Shown in pieces: positions 53,283-61,235 of a DNA stretch of 64,000 bases (its first letter is position 1; each line of letters starts with the position of its first letter). Position numbers and translations under genes: made by a program. The DNA is from Halolamina sp. CBA1230 (GTDB lineage: Archaea > Halobacteriota > Halobacteria > Halobacteriales > Haloferacaceae): positions 1,116,001-1,180,000 of the forward strand of contig NZ_CP054587.1 in NCBI RefSeq assembly GCF_002025255.2. Reading direction: 5' to 3'. Under the pieces are notes generated by a model. That model was not told the DNA's origin, made no database searches, and saw nothing but the letters and a program-made list of their open reading frames with translations.

Positions 53283-54437
53283 ATGCAGTTACTCGAAGGC
53301 GGCCACGTAGTCGACGCCGACGGCACCCGGGCGGCGGACGTACTGATCGACGACGGCAACGTCGCCGTCGTCGGCGACGCGGGCGACGAGAACCCCGACG
53401 AGCGCGTGGACGTCTCGGGCCAGTTCGTCGTGCCCGGGATGATCGACAGCCACGTCCACCTGATGATGGACGCCCGACCGGACGCCGAGAGCGTCCAGGG
53501 CGACAGCGAGGCGACGCTCGCTTACCGCGCCGCCGAGAACCTCCGGAACCAGGCCGAAGCGGGCGTCGTCGCCACCCGGGATCTGGGCGCGCCGGCGACG
53601 GTCGCCATCGACGCCCGCGAGGCGGTCGCCGACGGCACCCTCCTCGGCCCGCGCGTGGAGGCCGCAGGGCAGAACGTCGTCATGACCGGCGGTCACGGCC
53701 ACTGGTTCGGCCGTGAGGCCGACGGCCCCGACGAGATCCGGAAGGCGGTGCGCGAACAGCTCAAAGCCGGGGCAGACGTGATCAAGTGTATGGCCACCGG
53801 CGGCGTGCTGACGACGGGTGCCCAGACGGGGGCGCCCGAACTCACGCCCGCCGAACTGGAGGCGCTGGTCGAGACGGCCCACACCGCCGGCCGCCCGACG
53901 GCGGCGCACTGCCACGGCACGCAGGGGATCAAAAACGCCGTGCTCGCGGGGATCGACAGCGTCGAGCACGGGACGTTCATGGACGAGGAGGCTGCCGAGC
54001 TGATGGCCGAACAGGACACGTACTGGGTGCCGACGCTGTCGGCGCTGAAGGGGATCGTCGAGAACAGCGACGCCGGCATCCCCGAACAGGCCGTCGAGAA
54101 GGGGCAGGACGCCGCCGACCGGATGGCCGCCGCGTGGGAGTACGCGCTCGACGCCGGCGTCCCGATCGCGATGGGCACCGACGCGGGCACGCCGTTCAAC
54201 GACCACGCCGACGCGGCCCACGAGCTCGCGTACATGGTCGAGTACGGGCTCGACGAGGAGCGCGCGCTGGCGGCGGCGACGGTCAACGCCGCCGACCTGC
54301 TCGGCCTCGGCGACACGGGACTGGTCGAGAGAGGGTACCGTGCGGACCTGCTCGTGCTGCCCGACAACCCCCTCGAGAACGTGCAGGCGTGGCAGTCGCC
54401 CCGGCAGGTGTACCTCGGCGGCGAGCGATTTCGGTAG
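53283..54437 (+). CDS. amidohydrolase family protein (imidazolonepropionase/prolidase-like)
   Basis: The 384-residue metal-dependent hydrolase has His57 and His59 in PGMIDSHVHL, Lys in AGADVIKCMATGG, two His in AAHCHGT, a His in VEHGTF and the Asp in MGTDAGTPF. Together these form the binuclear site of the amidohydrolase superfamily. The order resembles the dipeptidase and imidazolonepropionase-related branch. The substrate cannot be fixed. The gene stands alone, 80 bases after psmA. Confidence 0.85.
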   Translation: MQLLEGGHVVDADGTRAADVLIDDGNVAVVGDAGDENPDERVDVSGQFVVPGMIDSHVHLMMDARPDAESVQGDSEATLAYRAAENLRNQAEAGVVATRDLGAPATVAIDAREAVADGTLLGPRVEAAGQNVVMTGGHGHWFGREADGPDEIRKAVREQLKAGADVIKCMATGGVLTTGAQTGAPELTPAELEALVETAHTAGRPTAAHCHGTQGIKNAVLAGIDSVEHGTFMDEEAAELMAEQDTYWVPTLSALKGIVENSDAGIPEQAVEKGQDAADRMAAAWEYALDAGVPIAMGTDAGTPFNDHADAAHELAYMVEYGLDEERALAAATVNAADLLGLGDTGLVERGYRADLLVLPDNPLENVQAWQSPRQVYLGGERFR

Positions 54438-54532
54438 GGCGTCGACGACCCCTGTAACCTGCGAATCCGCCACACGGCGGCGAGGAAACGCAACGGTTTT
54501 ACGTTCTACCCCGCTACGAACGTCTGCGAAGC

Positions 54533-54607
54533 GCTCTGGTGGTGTAGTCCGGCCAATCATATCACCCTCTCACGGTGATGACCTGGGTTCGAATCCCAGC
54601 CGGAGCA
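54533..54607 (+). tRNA. tRNA-Glu (anticodon CUC)
   Basis: A full cloverleaf is visible: acceptor GCTCTGG pairs with CCGGAGC, a D-arm has GTAGTCCGGCC, the anticodon stem TCACC/GGTGA encloses the loop CTCTCAC with anticodon CTC, and the T arm is TGGGTTCGAATCCCA. The discriminator is A and no CCA is encoded. There is no intron. TTTTACG about 35 bases upstream is the likely TATA element. Confidence 0.95.
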
Positions 54608-54760
54608 TTTCTGCGGCGAGCAACGTTCGAGCGACGTGTTTCGGGAGTCGGTTCGACGCCCGTTTTCGACAGCCGCGGCGCCGTCTCGGGGGGCCGGCCA
54701 CGACCGAGAAACGAATCTTTATACCGTCGCCGCGGCCATTCTTCGCTAACAGAGCGTACC

Positions 54761-55192
54761 ATGGCATCGACGATCTACCTCGTGAGTGCGGCGCTGATGG
54801 CAGTCCTCCTCGTCGCCGTCGTGGCGGCGACGGTAGGCCGAGGCTGGAAAAAGTACACGCCGGGGCTCCAGCGTGACCAGTCGGTCTGGAGCTCCCTCGC
54901 CGGCAACGAGTCGGCGTGGGTGCTGGCGTTCGTCCTCGCCGCGCTGGCCGCCGGCGGCGGTGCGACGCTGTTCGTGAGCGGCGACTCCTTCTCGGGGTCG
55001 GTGGTCACCGTCGGCGGCGCCGCGGTCGGCGTCGCGCTGGCGGTGGCGTTCGTCTTCTACCTCTTCTACGGCACCTACGCGGCCGCGAAGGCGCGTGGCT
55101 ACCAGCGCGCGGCGGCCGTGATGGCCGGCTCGTGGATACTGGGGCTGCTGATCGTGCTCCTGATCACGGTGAACCTCCTGACCGGCGCCTGA
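54761..55192 (+). CDS. four-helix membrane protein, uncharacterised
   Basis: The 143-residue protein has four membrane helices, at about residues 4-24, 51-70, 82-105 and 118-140. A charged loop GRGWKKYTPGLQRDQ lies between the first two. CTTTATACC at 54717-54725 is the TATA element. It is unassigned; helical spacing and position near the cytochrome oxidase operon fit a small respiratory accessory protein, but no motif proves it. Confidence 0.72.
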   Translation: MASTIYLVSAALMAVLLVAVVAATVGRGWKKYTPGLQRDQSVWSSLAGNESAWVLAFVLAALAAGGGATLFVSGDSFSGSVVTVGGAAVGVALAVAFVFYLFYGTYAAAKARGYQRAAAVMAGSWILGLLIVLLITVNLLTGA

Positions 55193-55242
55193 GCCGGCTG
55201 CGAAACGCTCCCGTGCCCTCCCGACCCGAGTTTCGGAGAGGC

Positions 55243-56703
55243 GTGAGTCCTCCCCGCCAGTGCTCGGTGTCGGCCCGGGGAGCCCGGGCGTGCACGCGCC
55301 GGCTCGCAGCGCTCCTCCGGTCGACAACGACCCGGGGAACGCGCTGGCTCACGGTGCTGTGTTCGCTACTGCTGTTCACGGCGCCGGCACGGGCCCACGG
55401 TGGACCGGGGATCAGTTCGGGCACCGTCGACGCGCCGACGTGGCTGTTCCTGCTGACCGGCGTCGTCGTCGTCGCCGTCTCCTTTCTGCTCACCAGCTTC
55501 GTCACCGACCGCGACCTGCTGGCGTCGTACCACGACCGCCGCCTGTCGATCCCGGGCGGCGCGACGGTCCGGCGCTGGGGCACCCCCGTCGGTGCCGTGG
55601 TCGGCGTGCTCGGCCTCGCCAGCGTGGTCGTGACGGGCGTGTTCGGCCCGCCCGAGGCCGACCGAAACCTCGCCGTGTTACTGGTCTGGGTGGTCTGGTG
55701 GGCGGGGTTCACCGCGAGCACGTACCTCCTCGGGAACAGCTGGCCCGCACTCGACCCGTTCGGCCGGCTCGCGGCGCCGCTTTCGGGCGACGGTGTGATC
55801 TCGTTGCCCGACTGGATCGGTCGCTGGCCCGCGGTCGCCGGCCTACTGCTGCTCGTCTGGCTCGAAGTCGTCACCGAAGTCGCGGCCGATCCGACACAGC
55901 TGACCGTCGTCGTCGGTACGTACCTTCTCGCGACCGTGCTCGGGAGCGTCCTGCTCGGCCTGGGGACCTGGCGCCGGCAGATCGACCCCATCTCGGGCGT
56001 GTTCGAGCTGTACGGCCGGGTCGCGCCGATTCAGCGCACGGACGAGGGGCTCGAGCTCGCCGCCCCGGGCGCGGTGCTGACCGACGTGGACGCCGACGGG
56101 ACGACGGTGGTCAGCGAGGTCGGCTTCGTGATCGCGCTGCTGTGGGTGACGACGTTCGACGGGTTCGTCACGACCCCCGGCTGGCAGTCGGTCGCGGCGC
56201 CGGTGATCCGCGCGGGGCTGCCCGCCGAACTGGCGTACTTCGCCGCGATGCTCGTGGGGTACGCACTGTTCTTCGGCCTCTACTGGGCCGCCTCCGCACG
56301 CGTGCGGCCGGGCGGGGAGGCGTACCGCTCGGCGCCCCGCATCGCCGCCGCGTTCGCGCCCACGCTGTTGCCTATCGCCGCGGGCTACCACTTCGGCCAC
56401 TACGTTCCGTACTTTGTGACACAGCTGCCGGCGTCGATCGTCGTCACCCTGAACCCGCTGTCGCCGCCGATCGCGCCGCCCGTCCTCGGACTGCCGGGCT
56501 GGATCGGCTGGGCGGGCCCGGTCGCGGTGCTTCTGGGCCACCTGCTCGCGGTGTGGGCCGCCCACACCCGCGCGTTCGAACTGTTCACCGGGGGGCGTCA
56601 GCCGATCCGGAGCCAGTCCCCCTACGTCGTCGTGATGGTGCTGTACACGATCACGGGGCTCTGGCTGCTCGCACAGCCGACCATCGACGTACCGTTCGTC
56701 TGA
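55243..56703 (+). CDS. multi-pass membrane protein (fenitrothion hydrolase-like family)
   Basis: The protein of up to 486 residues has a signal-like segment ending TAPARAHGG followed by about ten to twelve membrane helices. The stretch AHGGPGISSGTVDAPTWLFL, then VVVAVSFLLTSFVTDRDLL, matches the start of actinobacterial membrane proteins annotated as fenitrothion hydrolases, whose physiological role is unclear. The start is uncertain: GTG codons at 55243, 55267 and 55354 are all possible, and the last would leave a compact signal peptide. It lies upstream of the oxidase operon and is transcribed toward it. Confidence 0.65.
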   Translation: MSPPRQCSVSARGARACTRRLAALLRSTTTRGTRWLTVLCSLLLFTAPARAHGGPGISSGTVDAPTWLFLLTGVVVVAVSFLLTSFVTDRDLLASYHDRRLSIPGGATVRRWGTPVGAVVGVLGLASVVVTGVFGPPEADRNLAVLLVWVVWWAGFTASTYLLGNSWPALDPFGRLAAPLSGDGVISLPDWIGRWPAVAGLLLLVWLEVVTEVAADPTQLTVVVGTYLLATVLGSVLLGLGTWRRQIDPISGVFELYGRVAPIQRTDEGLELAAPGAVLTDVDADGTTVVSEVGFVIALLWVTTFDGFVTTPGWQSVAAPVIRAGLPAELAYFAAMLVGYALFFGLYWAASARVRPGGEAYRSAPRIAAAFAPTLLPIAAGYHFGHYVPYFVTQLPASIVVTLNPLSPPIAPPVLGLPGWIGWAGPVAVLLGHLLAVWAAHTRAFELFTGGRQPIRSQSPYVVVMVLYTITGLWLLAQPTIDVPFV

Positions 56704-56733
56704 TCGCGACGGCGCCGACGTGCTGACCGCCGC

Positions 56734-57352
56734 TCAGCGCTCGTGGAGCGTCACGTCGACCTCGCCCCCCTCCGCCACGACGGTCATCATCGTCGTCCGC
56801 TCGGCTGGCTCCGCGCCGGTCACCGAGCCGGGGTTGAGCACGCGTACGCCCTCGTGGACGGTGTCCTCGACGACGTGTGTGTGGCCGCCGACGCCGACGA
56901 CCGTCTCGCCCGGTTCGCCCCGGCCACGCGCTCGCGCCGTGTCCGCGATGGCGTCCGCCCACGCCTCGCCGCCGAGCACGAGCCCCGCCCCGCTCTCGAC
57001 GGTCGCCTCGAACGACGTGATCTCACCCTCGTCGCTCACGGCCATCTCCGTCGAGACGTCGGCGGCGTCGACGGCCGCGGCGACGGGGTTGATCGTCGTG
57101 GGTGACGACGAACGTGACGCCGCCGAGCGTGACTGCGTCGACGGCCGGAAGGCCGATACCGTCCGGATCGACGTTGCCGTGGACGGCGGTCAGTTCCGAC
57201 GCGAGCGCTCGCACGTCGTCGAGGACGTCGACCGTCTGGAAGTCGCCCGCGTGGATGGTGTGGTCCGCGGCGGCGATCCGCTCGCGGAACTCCTCGGGGA
57301 GGGCCGATTCGCGTTCGGGAACGTGACTGTCGGAGACCACTGCTAGCTCCAT
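56734..57352 (-). pseudogene. frameshifted YfcE/MJ0936-type phosphoesterase
   Basis: The N-terminal frame from ATG 57352 reads MELAVVSDSHVPERE, then HTIHAGDFQTVDVL, VHGNVDPDG and GGVTFVVTHD, all typical of MJ0936-type metallophosphoesterases. Near 57094-57100 the reading continues only in another frame, as TINPVAAAVDAADVSTEM and then VVGVGGHTHVVED plus VLNPGSVTGAEPAER. Joined, these give one normal protein of about 205 residues. One extra base or two missing bases in the ACCCACGACGATC region would explain it. The family THGT motif is disturbed exactly there. A sequencing error is possible. Confidence 0.72.
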
Positions 57353-57440
57353 ATCACCTCGTTGGCAGGATCCGGAATAACGGTACCGGCCGTGTGGAAC
57401 GGTTACCCACACGCGCCGAAGAAAAACCGCGGGCGGCGTC

Positions 57441-57710
57441 TTACTGGATCGAGTACGACGCCGCGACCGTGAGCGCCAGGAAGCCGACGACTCCCAGCAG
57501 CATCACGTACGTCACCGAGCGGGGCTCCCAGACCAGATGCTGGAAGTAGCCCGCGACGATCACTCCCTTGATCAGCGAGAGGGCGGTGATCAGCCCGAGC
57601 GCGAGCAGGTAGTTCTCCTCGAGCAGGCCGACCTGCTCGACGCCGACCTGCAGCGTCGCGAAGACGAACAGTGCCACGTAGATCCCGGTGTAGAGTTTTG
57701 TTCGTGCCAT
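57441..57710 (-). CDS. cytochrome c oxidase subunit IV
   Basis: The 89-residue protein has three membrane helices (about 8-22, 35-54 and 66-86). The motif LSLIKGVIVAGYFQHLVWEP is characteristic of prokaryotic oxidase subunit IV, which assists assembly or stability of the heme-copper oxidase. It is the last gene of the oxidase operon, starting four bases after the coxAC stop codon. Confidence 0.88.
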   Translation of the reverse strand: MARTKLYTGIYVALFVFATLQVGVEQVGLLEENYLLALGLITALSLIKGVIVAGYFQHLVWEPRSVTYVMLLGVVGFLALTVAASYSIQ

Positions 57711-57714
57711 TGGT

Positions 57715-60255
57715 CTAGATGATGTAGAACATCGGGAACAGGAACAGCCACACGATGTCCACGAAGTGCCAGTACAGGCCGAAGTACTCCAACGGCTCGT
57801 CGTCGCCGTTGACGTACGCGCCGTTCCAGGCGCGCCAGATCAGGTAGGCCGTGACCAGCAGTCCCGCGATCACGTGGCCCATGTGCAGCCCCGTCGTCAG
57901 GAAGTACGTCGAGGCACGCACGCTGGAGTCGAGCCCGATCGGCGCGTACTCCTCGGTCCCCTGGAACAGGACGACCCACTCGATGGCCTTGTTCACGAGG
58001 AACGCGAGTCCGAGCAGGAACGTCGCCACGAGACTGGCGACGACGCCCTTGCGACTGCGCTTCTGGGCAGCCACCAGCGAGAGGATCACCGTGAACGAGC
58101 TGGTCAACAGCAGGTAGGTGTTCACCAGCCCGGGGATCGGGTTGTGCGGCACCGGATGCCACTGCGTCCAGCCGTAGGCCACACGCAGGAAGATGGCGGC
58201 GCCGATGAACGCCCCGAACAGCACCACGTCGGAGGCGAGGAACACCCACATCCCCATCTTCGTGTTCTCGACGCCCTCGAACGGCCAGGCCTCACCGAGA
58301 CCGCCCTCGTGGGCGGTGAAGTTCTCGTAGCCCATGAACGAGATCGAGCCGATCAGTCCGAGCACGCCGAGCACCGAGGCCGCCTGGTAGAACACGCCCT
58401 CGAGCCCGGACGGGAAGCTCCCTGTCTGGAGCCCGGAGAAGCCGATCGCGGTGATCACCGTGAACAGGCCGATCGCGAACGGCCAGTGGCTGGCGTGATC
58501 GACGTGGACGTCGTCGTCGTGCCCCGACTCGAGCGCCGACGCGTGCCCGCCGTCGGTGGCGGTCGTGCCGCCGTCGGCAGCCGCGGCCGCGCCGTGATCG
58601 TCGTCATCGCGCAGGAACTCCAGCGACCCGCTGGCGTAGCTGGGTTTGCCGGGGAAGTTCTCCATCGGCGGCGGTGAGGAGACCGCCCACTCGGCGGTGG
58701 TCGAGTACGGCCACGGGTTCGCCGCGGCGTCGTCGCCGGCGACGATGCTCTTCGCGAGGTTGTAGATGATCAGCAGGAACGAGATCCCGAGGATCACCGC
58801 GCCCACCGACGCGAGTCGGTGCCAGCCGATGTACTCCGGCCGGTAGGCGAACACGCGCCGCGGGGTCCCCCACGCGAGGAACAGCGGGAAGTACAGCAGA
58901 TTGAACCCGGTGAAGTACACCGCGAAGCTGACCTTCCCGAGGAACTCGTCGTACGTCTTCCCGGTCATCTTCGGGAACCAGTAGAACAGCCCCGCGATCA
59001 GGCCCGTCACCCCCGAAACCATCACGTAGTGGAAGTGCGCGACGACCCAGTAGGTGCCGCGGAACTCGTAGTCCAGCACGACCGCGCCCAGGAACACGCC
59101 GGTGATCCCGCCGACGATGAACAGCACGAGCGCGCCGAACGCGTACAGCATCGGCGTGTCCCATCTGATCCGTCCCTTGATCAGGGTGTAGATCAGCGCG
59201 AACACCATCAGGTCGAACGGCAACGAGATCCCGATGGTCGTCGCCATGAACAGCGTCTTCACCTCGAGGTTGATCGAGGTGAGGAACATGTGGTGCATCC
59301 AGACGATGAAGCTCTGGAGTGCGACCAGCACCATCGAGACGATGAACCACTTCCGGCCGACGATCCGGTTGCCCGAGAACGTCTGGAAGATCTCCGCCAT
59401 CGCGCCCAGCGCCGGGAAGAACACGATGTACACCTCGGGGTGGCCGAAGAACCAGAACAGGTGGGTCCACAGCACCGACCCGCCCGCGGTCGTCGCCGCG
59501 AAGTAGGTCGTTCCCAACATCCGGTCCGAGAGCAGGATCATCGTCGCCGCCAGCAGCGCCGCGAAGGCGAGCAGCATCATCCAGACGGTCAGCAGCCACG
59601 ACCAGGTGAACAGCGGCAGCGAGCGCATCGTCAACCCCTCCGCCCGCATGCGGTGTATGGTGGTGATGAAGTTCACCCCACCGACCGTGACGGATACACA
59701 GAACACCACGATGGCTAACACCGTCGTCGTCGCCCCGATACTCGGCATGAAGGCCGGGATGTTCAGCGGGGCGTACAGCGTCCACCCGCCCGCGTAGGAA
59801 GCGCCCTGGAAGAACGACGCGAACACCAGGATGCCCGAGGCGAGGTAGAGCCAGTAGGAAAGCGCGTTCAGCCGCGGGAACGCCAGGTCCTCGGCCCCGA
59901 TCTGGAGCGGGACGATGTAGTTGGCGAACCCGGTGGCAAAGGGTGAGATGAACCAGAACACCATGATCAGGCCGTGCAGCGAGACGGCCTGGTTGTACGC
60001 CATCGCCGAGAGGATCCCCTCACCCGGCGCCCGCGGACTCCACATCTGGGCGCGGATCAGCAGCGCCAGCACCCCGCCGAAGACGAGGAAGAACATCGCG
60101 GTCGCGATGTAGAGCAGGCCGACGTCCTTGTGGTTGGTCGTGACGAGCCAGCGCTTCAGCGACCACCGCGGCGGGAGGTGGCCGTCGTCGTCGTGGCTGT
60201 CACCCGGCAGTGCTGCCGTGCCGCCGTCAGTTCGTGGTTGGTCGTCGTCAGTCAT
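57715..60255 (-). CDS. coxAC: fused cytochrome c oxidase subunit I and III
   Basis: The 846-residue membrane protein joins two subunits. Residues about 30-560 are subunit I with the heme and copper ligands: HGLIMVFW, the CuB segment HLFWFFGHPEVYI with the Tyr after His, VWMHHMF with two His, and WVVAHFHYVM with the two heme ligands. After an Asp/His-rich linker, residues about 585-846 form subunit III (HEGGLGEAWPFEGVENTKMG, GTEEYAPIGLDSSVRASTYF). The enzyme reduces oxygen to water and pumps protons. It starts between coxB and the subunit IV gene with spacings of three to four bases. Confidence 0.95.
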   Translation of the reverse strand: MTDDDQPRTDGGTAALPGDSHDDDGHLPPRWSLKRWLVTTNHKDVGLLYIATAMFFLVFGGVLALLIRAQMWSPRAPGEGILSAMAYNQAVSLHGLIMVFWFISPFATGFANYIVPLQIGAEDLAFPRLNALSYWLYLASGILVFASFFQGASYAGGWTLYAPLNIPAFMPSIGATTTVLAIVVFCVSVTVGGVNFITTIHRMRAEGLTMRSLPLFTWSWLLTVWMMLLAFAALLAATMILLSDRMLGTTYFAATTAGGSVLWTHLFWFFGHPEVYIVFFPALGAMAEIFQTFSGNRIVGRKWFIVSMVLVALQSFIVWMHHMFLTSINLEVKTLFMATTIGISLPFDLMVFALIYTLIKGRIRWDTPMLYAFGALVLFIVGGITGVFLGAVVLDYEFRGTYWVVAHFHYVMVSGVTGLIAGLFYWFPKMTGKTYDEFLGKVSFAVYFTGFNLLYFPLFLAWGTPRRVFAYRPEYIGWHRLASVGAVILGISFLLIIYNLAKSIVAGDDAAANPWPYSTTAEWAVSSPPPMENFPGKPSYASGSLEFLRDDDDHGAAAAADGGTTATDGGHASALESGHDDDVHVDHASHWPFAIGLFTVITAIGFSGLQTGSFPSGLEGVFYQAASVLGVLGLIGSISFMGYENFTAHEGGLGEAWPFEGVENTKMGMWVFLASDVVLFGAFIGAAIFLRVAYGWTQWHPVPHNPIPGLVNTYLLLTSSFTVILSLVAAQKRSRKGVVASLVATFLLGLAFLVNKAIEWVVLFQGTEEYAPIGLDSSVRASTYFLTTGLHMGHVIAGLLVTAYLIWRAWNGAYVNGDDEPLEYFGLYWHFVDIVWLFLFPMFYII

Positions 60256-60258
60256 GCG

Positions 60259-61104
60259 TTACACCCCCGCCGCCGCGACGCTGGCGGCGGACTCGTTGTT
60301 CGCGGACGCGTTGCTCGCGGATTCGTTGCTTGCGGACGCGTTGCTCGCGGACGCATTACTCGCGGACTCGTTGTTCGCGGCCGCGATCTGGGAGTCGTAC
60401 CAGTCCTGGTACTCGTCCTGTGGCATCACGACCACTTCCGCGTCCATGTAGGAGTGACCCTGGCCACACAGCTCGTAACAGTGGGCCGTGTAGTTGTTCA
60501 CCTCGGTGGCCTCGAACCACGTGTCCGTGGTCGAGCCGGGGATGGCGTCGGACTTCACCCGGAGCTCCGGGATGCCGAAGTTGTGGAACACGTCGTCCGA
60601 GGTCACGTACAAGTTCACTTGCGTGTCCACGGGGACACGGAGCGTGTTCGTCGTGTTCACCCCCGTATAGTCGTCGCTCGTGACGCCTCCCGAGTAGTCA
60701 CCGTCGTTCTCGAGGTAGTGGAAGTTCCAGCCGAACTGGTACCCCTCGACCTCGACGTCGACGCCCTGTTCGCCGGTCTGGCCCTCGACGAACAGCAGCG
60801 TCCCGTAGGTCCACGCGATGAGCGAGATGACGATGATCGCACTCAGGCTCAGCGAGAGGAACAGCTTCTTCCCTTTCCCCCCGCCGGTCGGAATCTCCCC
60901 CAGCTTCGGGCGGTCCTCCTCGTCGGCGCCGCCCTCGTAGCTGTATTTGTATCCATTGTACAACATGTAGCCGATAACGACGGCTCCCACCAGGGTTCCC
61001 AGCGCCAGGAACACCCAGTAGATCTCGCTGAACACTTGCACCCGTGTCCCGTCGGGGACCAGCCCGGTCTGGAGTACGGATGCGGCTGTGGAATCAGGTA
61101 TCAT
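60259..61104 (-). CDS. coxB: cytochrome c oxidase subunit II with sequon-repeat tail
   Basis: The 281-residue protein has two membrane helices (about 28-50 and 85-106) and an extracellular cupredoxin domain that receives electrons through CuA. The CuA ligands are in VFHNFGIPELR and in HCYELCGQGHSYMD. Residues 244-281 form a low-complexity tail with N-x-S sequons at Asn245, 250, 255, 260, 265 and 270, five residues apart. The tail is not part of the usual subunit. It is first in the operon, and the divergent aldehyde oxidoreductase gene lies 131 bases away. Confidence 0.95.
   Translation of the reverse strand: MIPDSTAASVLQTGLVPDGTRVQVFSEIYWVFLALGTLVGAVVIGYMLYNGYKYSYEGGADEEDRPKLGEIPTGGGKGKKLFLSLSLSAIIVISLIAWTYGTLLFVEGQTGEQGVDVEVEGYQFGWNFHYLENDGDYSGGVTSDDYTGVNTTNTLRVPVDTQVNLYVTSDDVFHNFGIPELRVKSDAIPGSTTDTWFEATEVNNYTAHCYELCGQGHSYMDAEVVVMPQDEYQDWYDSQIAAANNESASNASASNASASNESASNASANNESAASVAAAGV
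60283..60372 (-). repeat. 15-bp tandem repeat encoding a sequon array
   Basis: Six units of 15 bases encode N-[E/A]-S-A-[S/N] type pentapeptides at the C terminus of CoxB (residues 245-274). Units alternate between Glu and Ala after the Asn. The DNA units differ mostly at third positions, so the array is old enough to have drifted while keeping the N-x-S pattern. Confidence 0.85.
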
Positions 61105-61235
61105 CGGCGGCCTTGATACACGCTAGTCGCTTCGCTCCGACCTTAGTGGTTTCGAACGCTTGCGCACACGCGCGCGTTACGTCGGCGGAAAAACGGGAGA
61201 CAGGAATAAGTCTCGGCGGGACGAAGCGACCACGT

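Noticed and set aside
54562-54762. Small ORFs across the tRNA-Glu gene
   Set aside because: They overlap a clear cloverleaf and have no haloarchaeal protein character.
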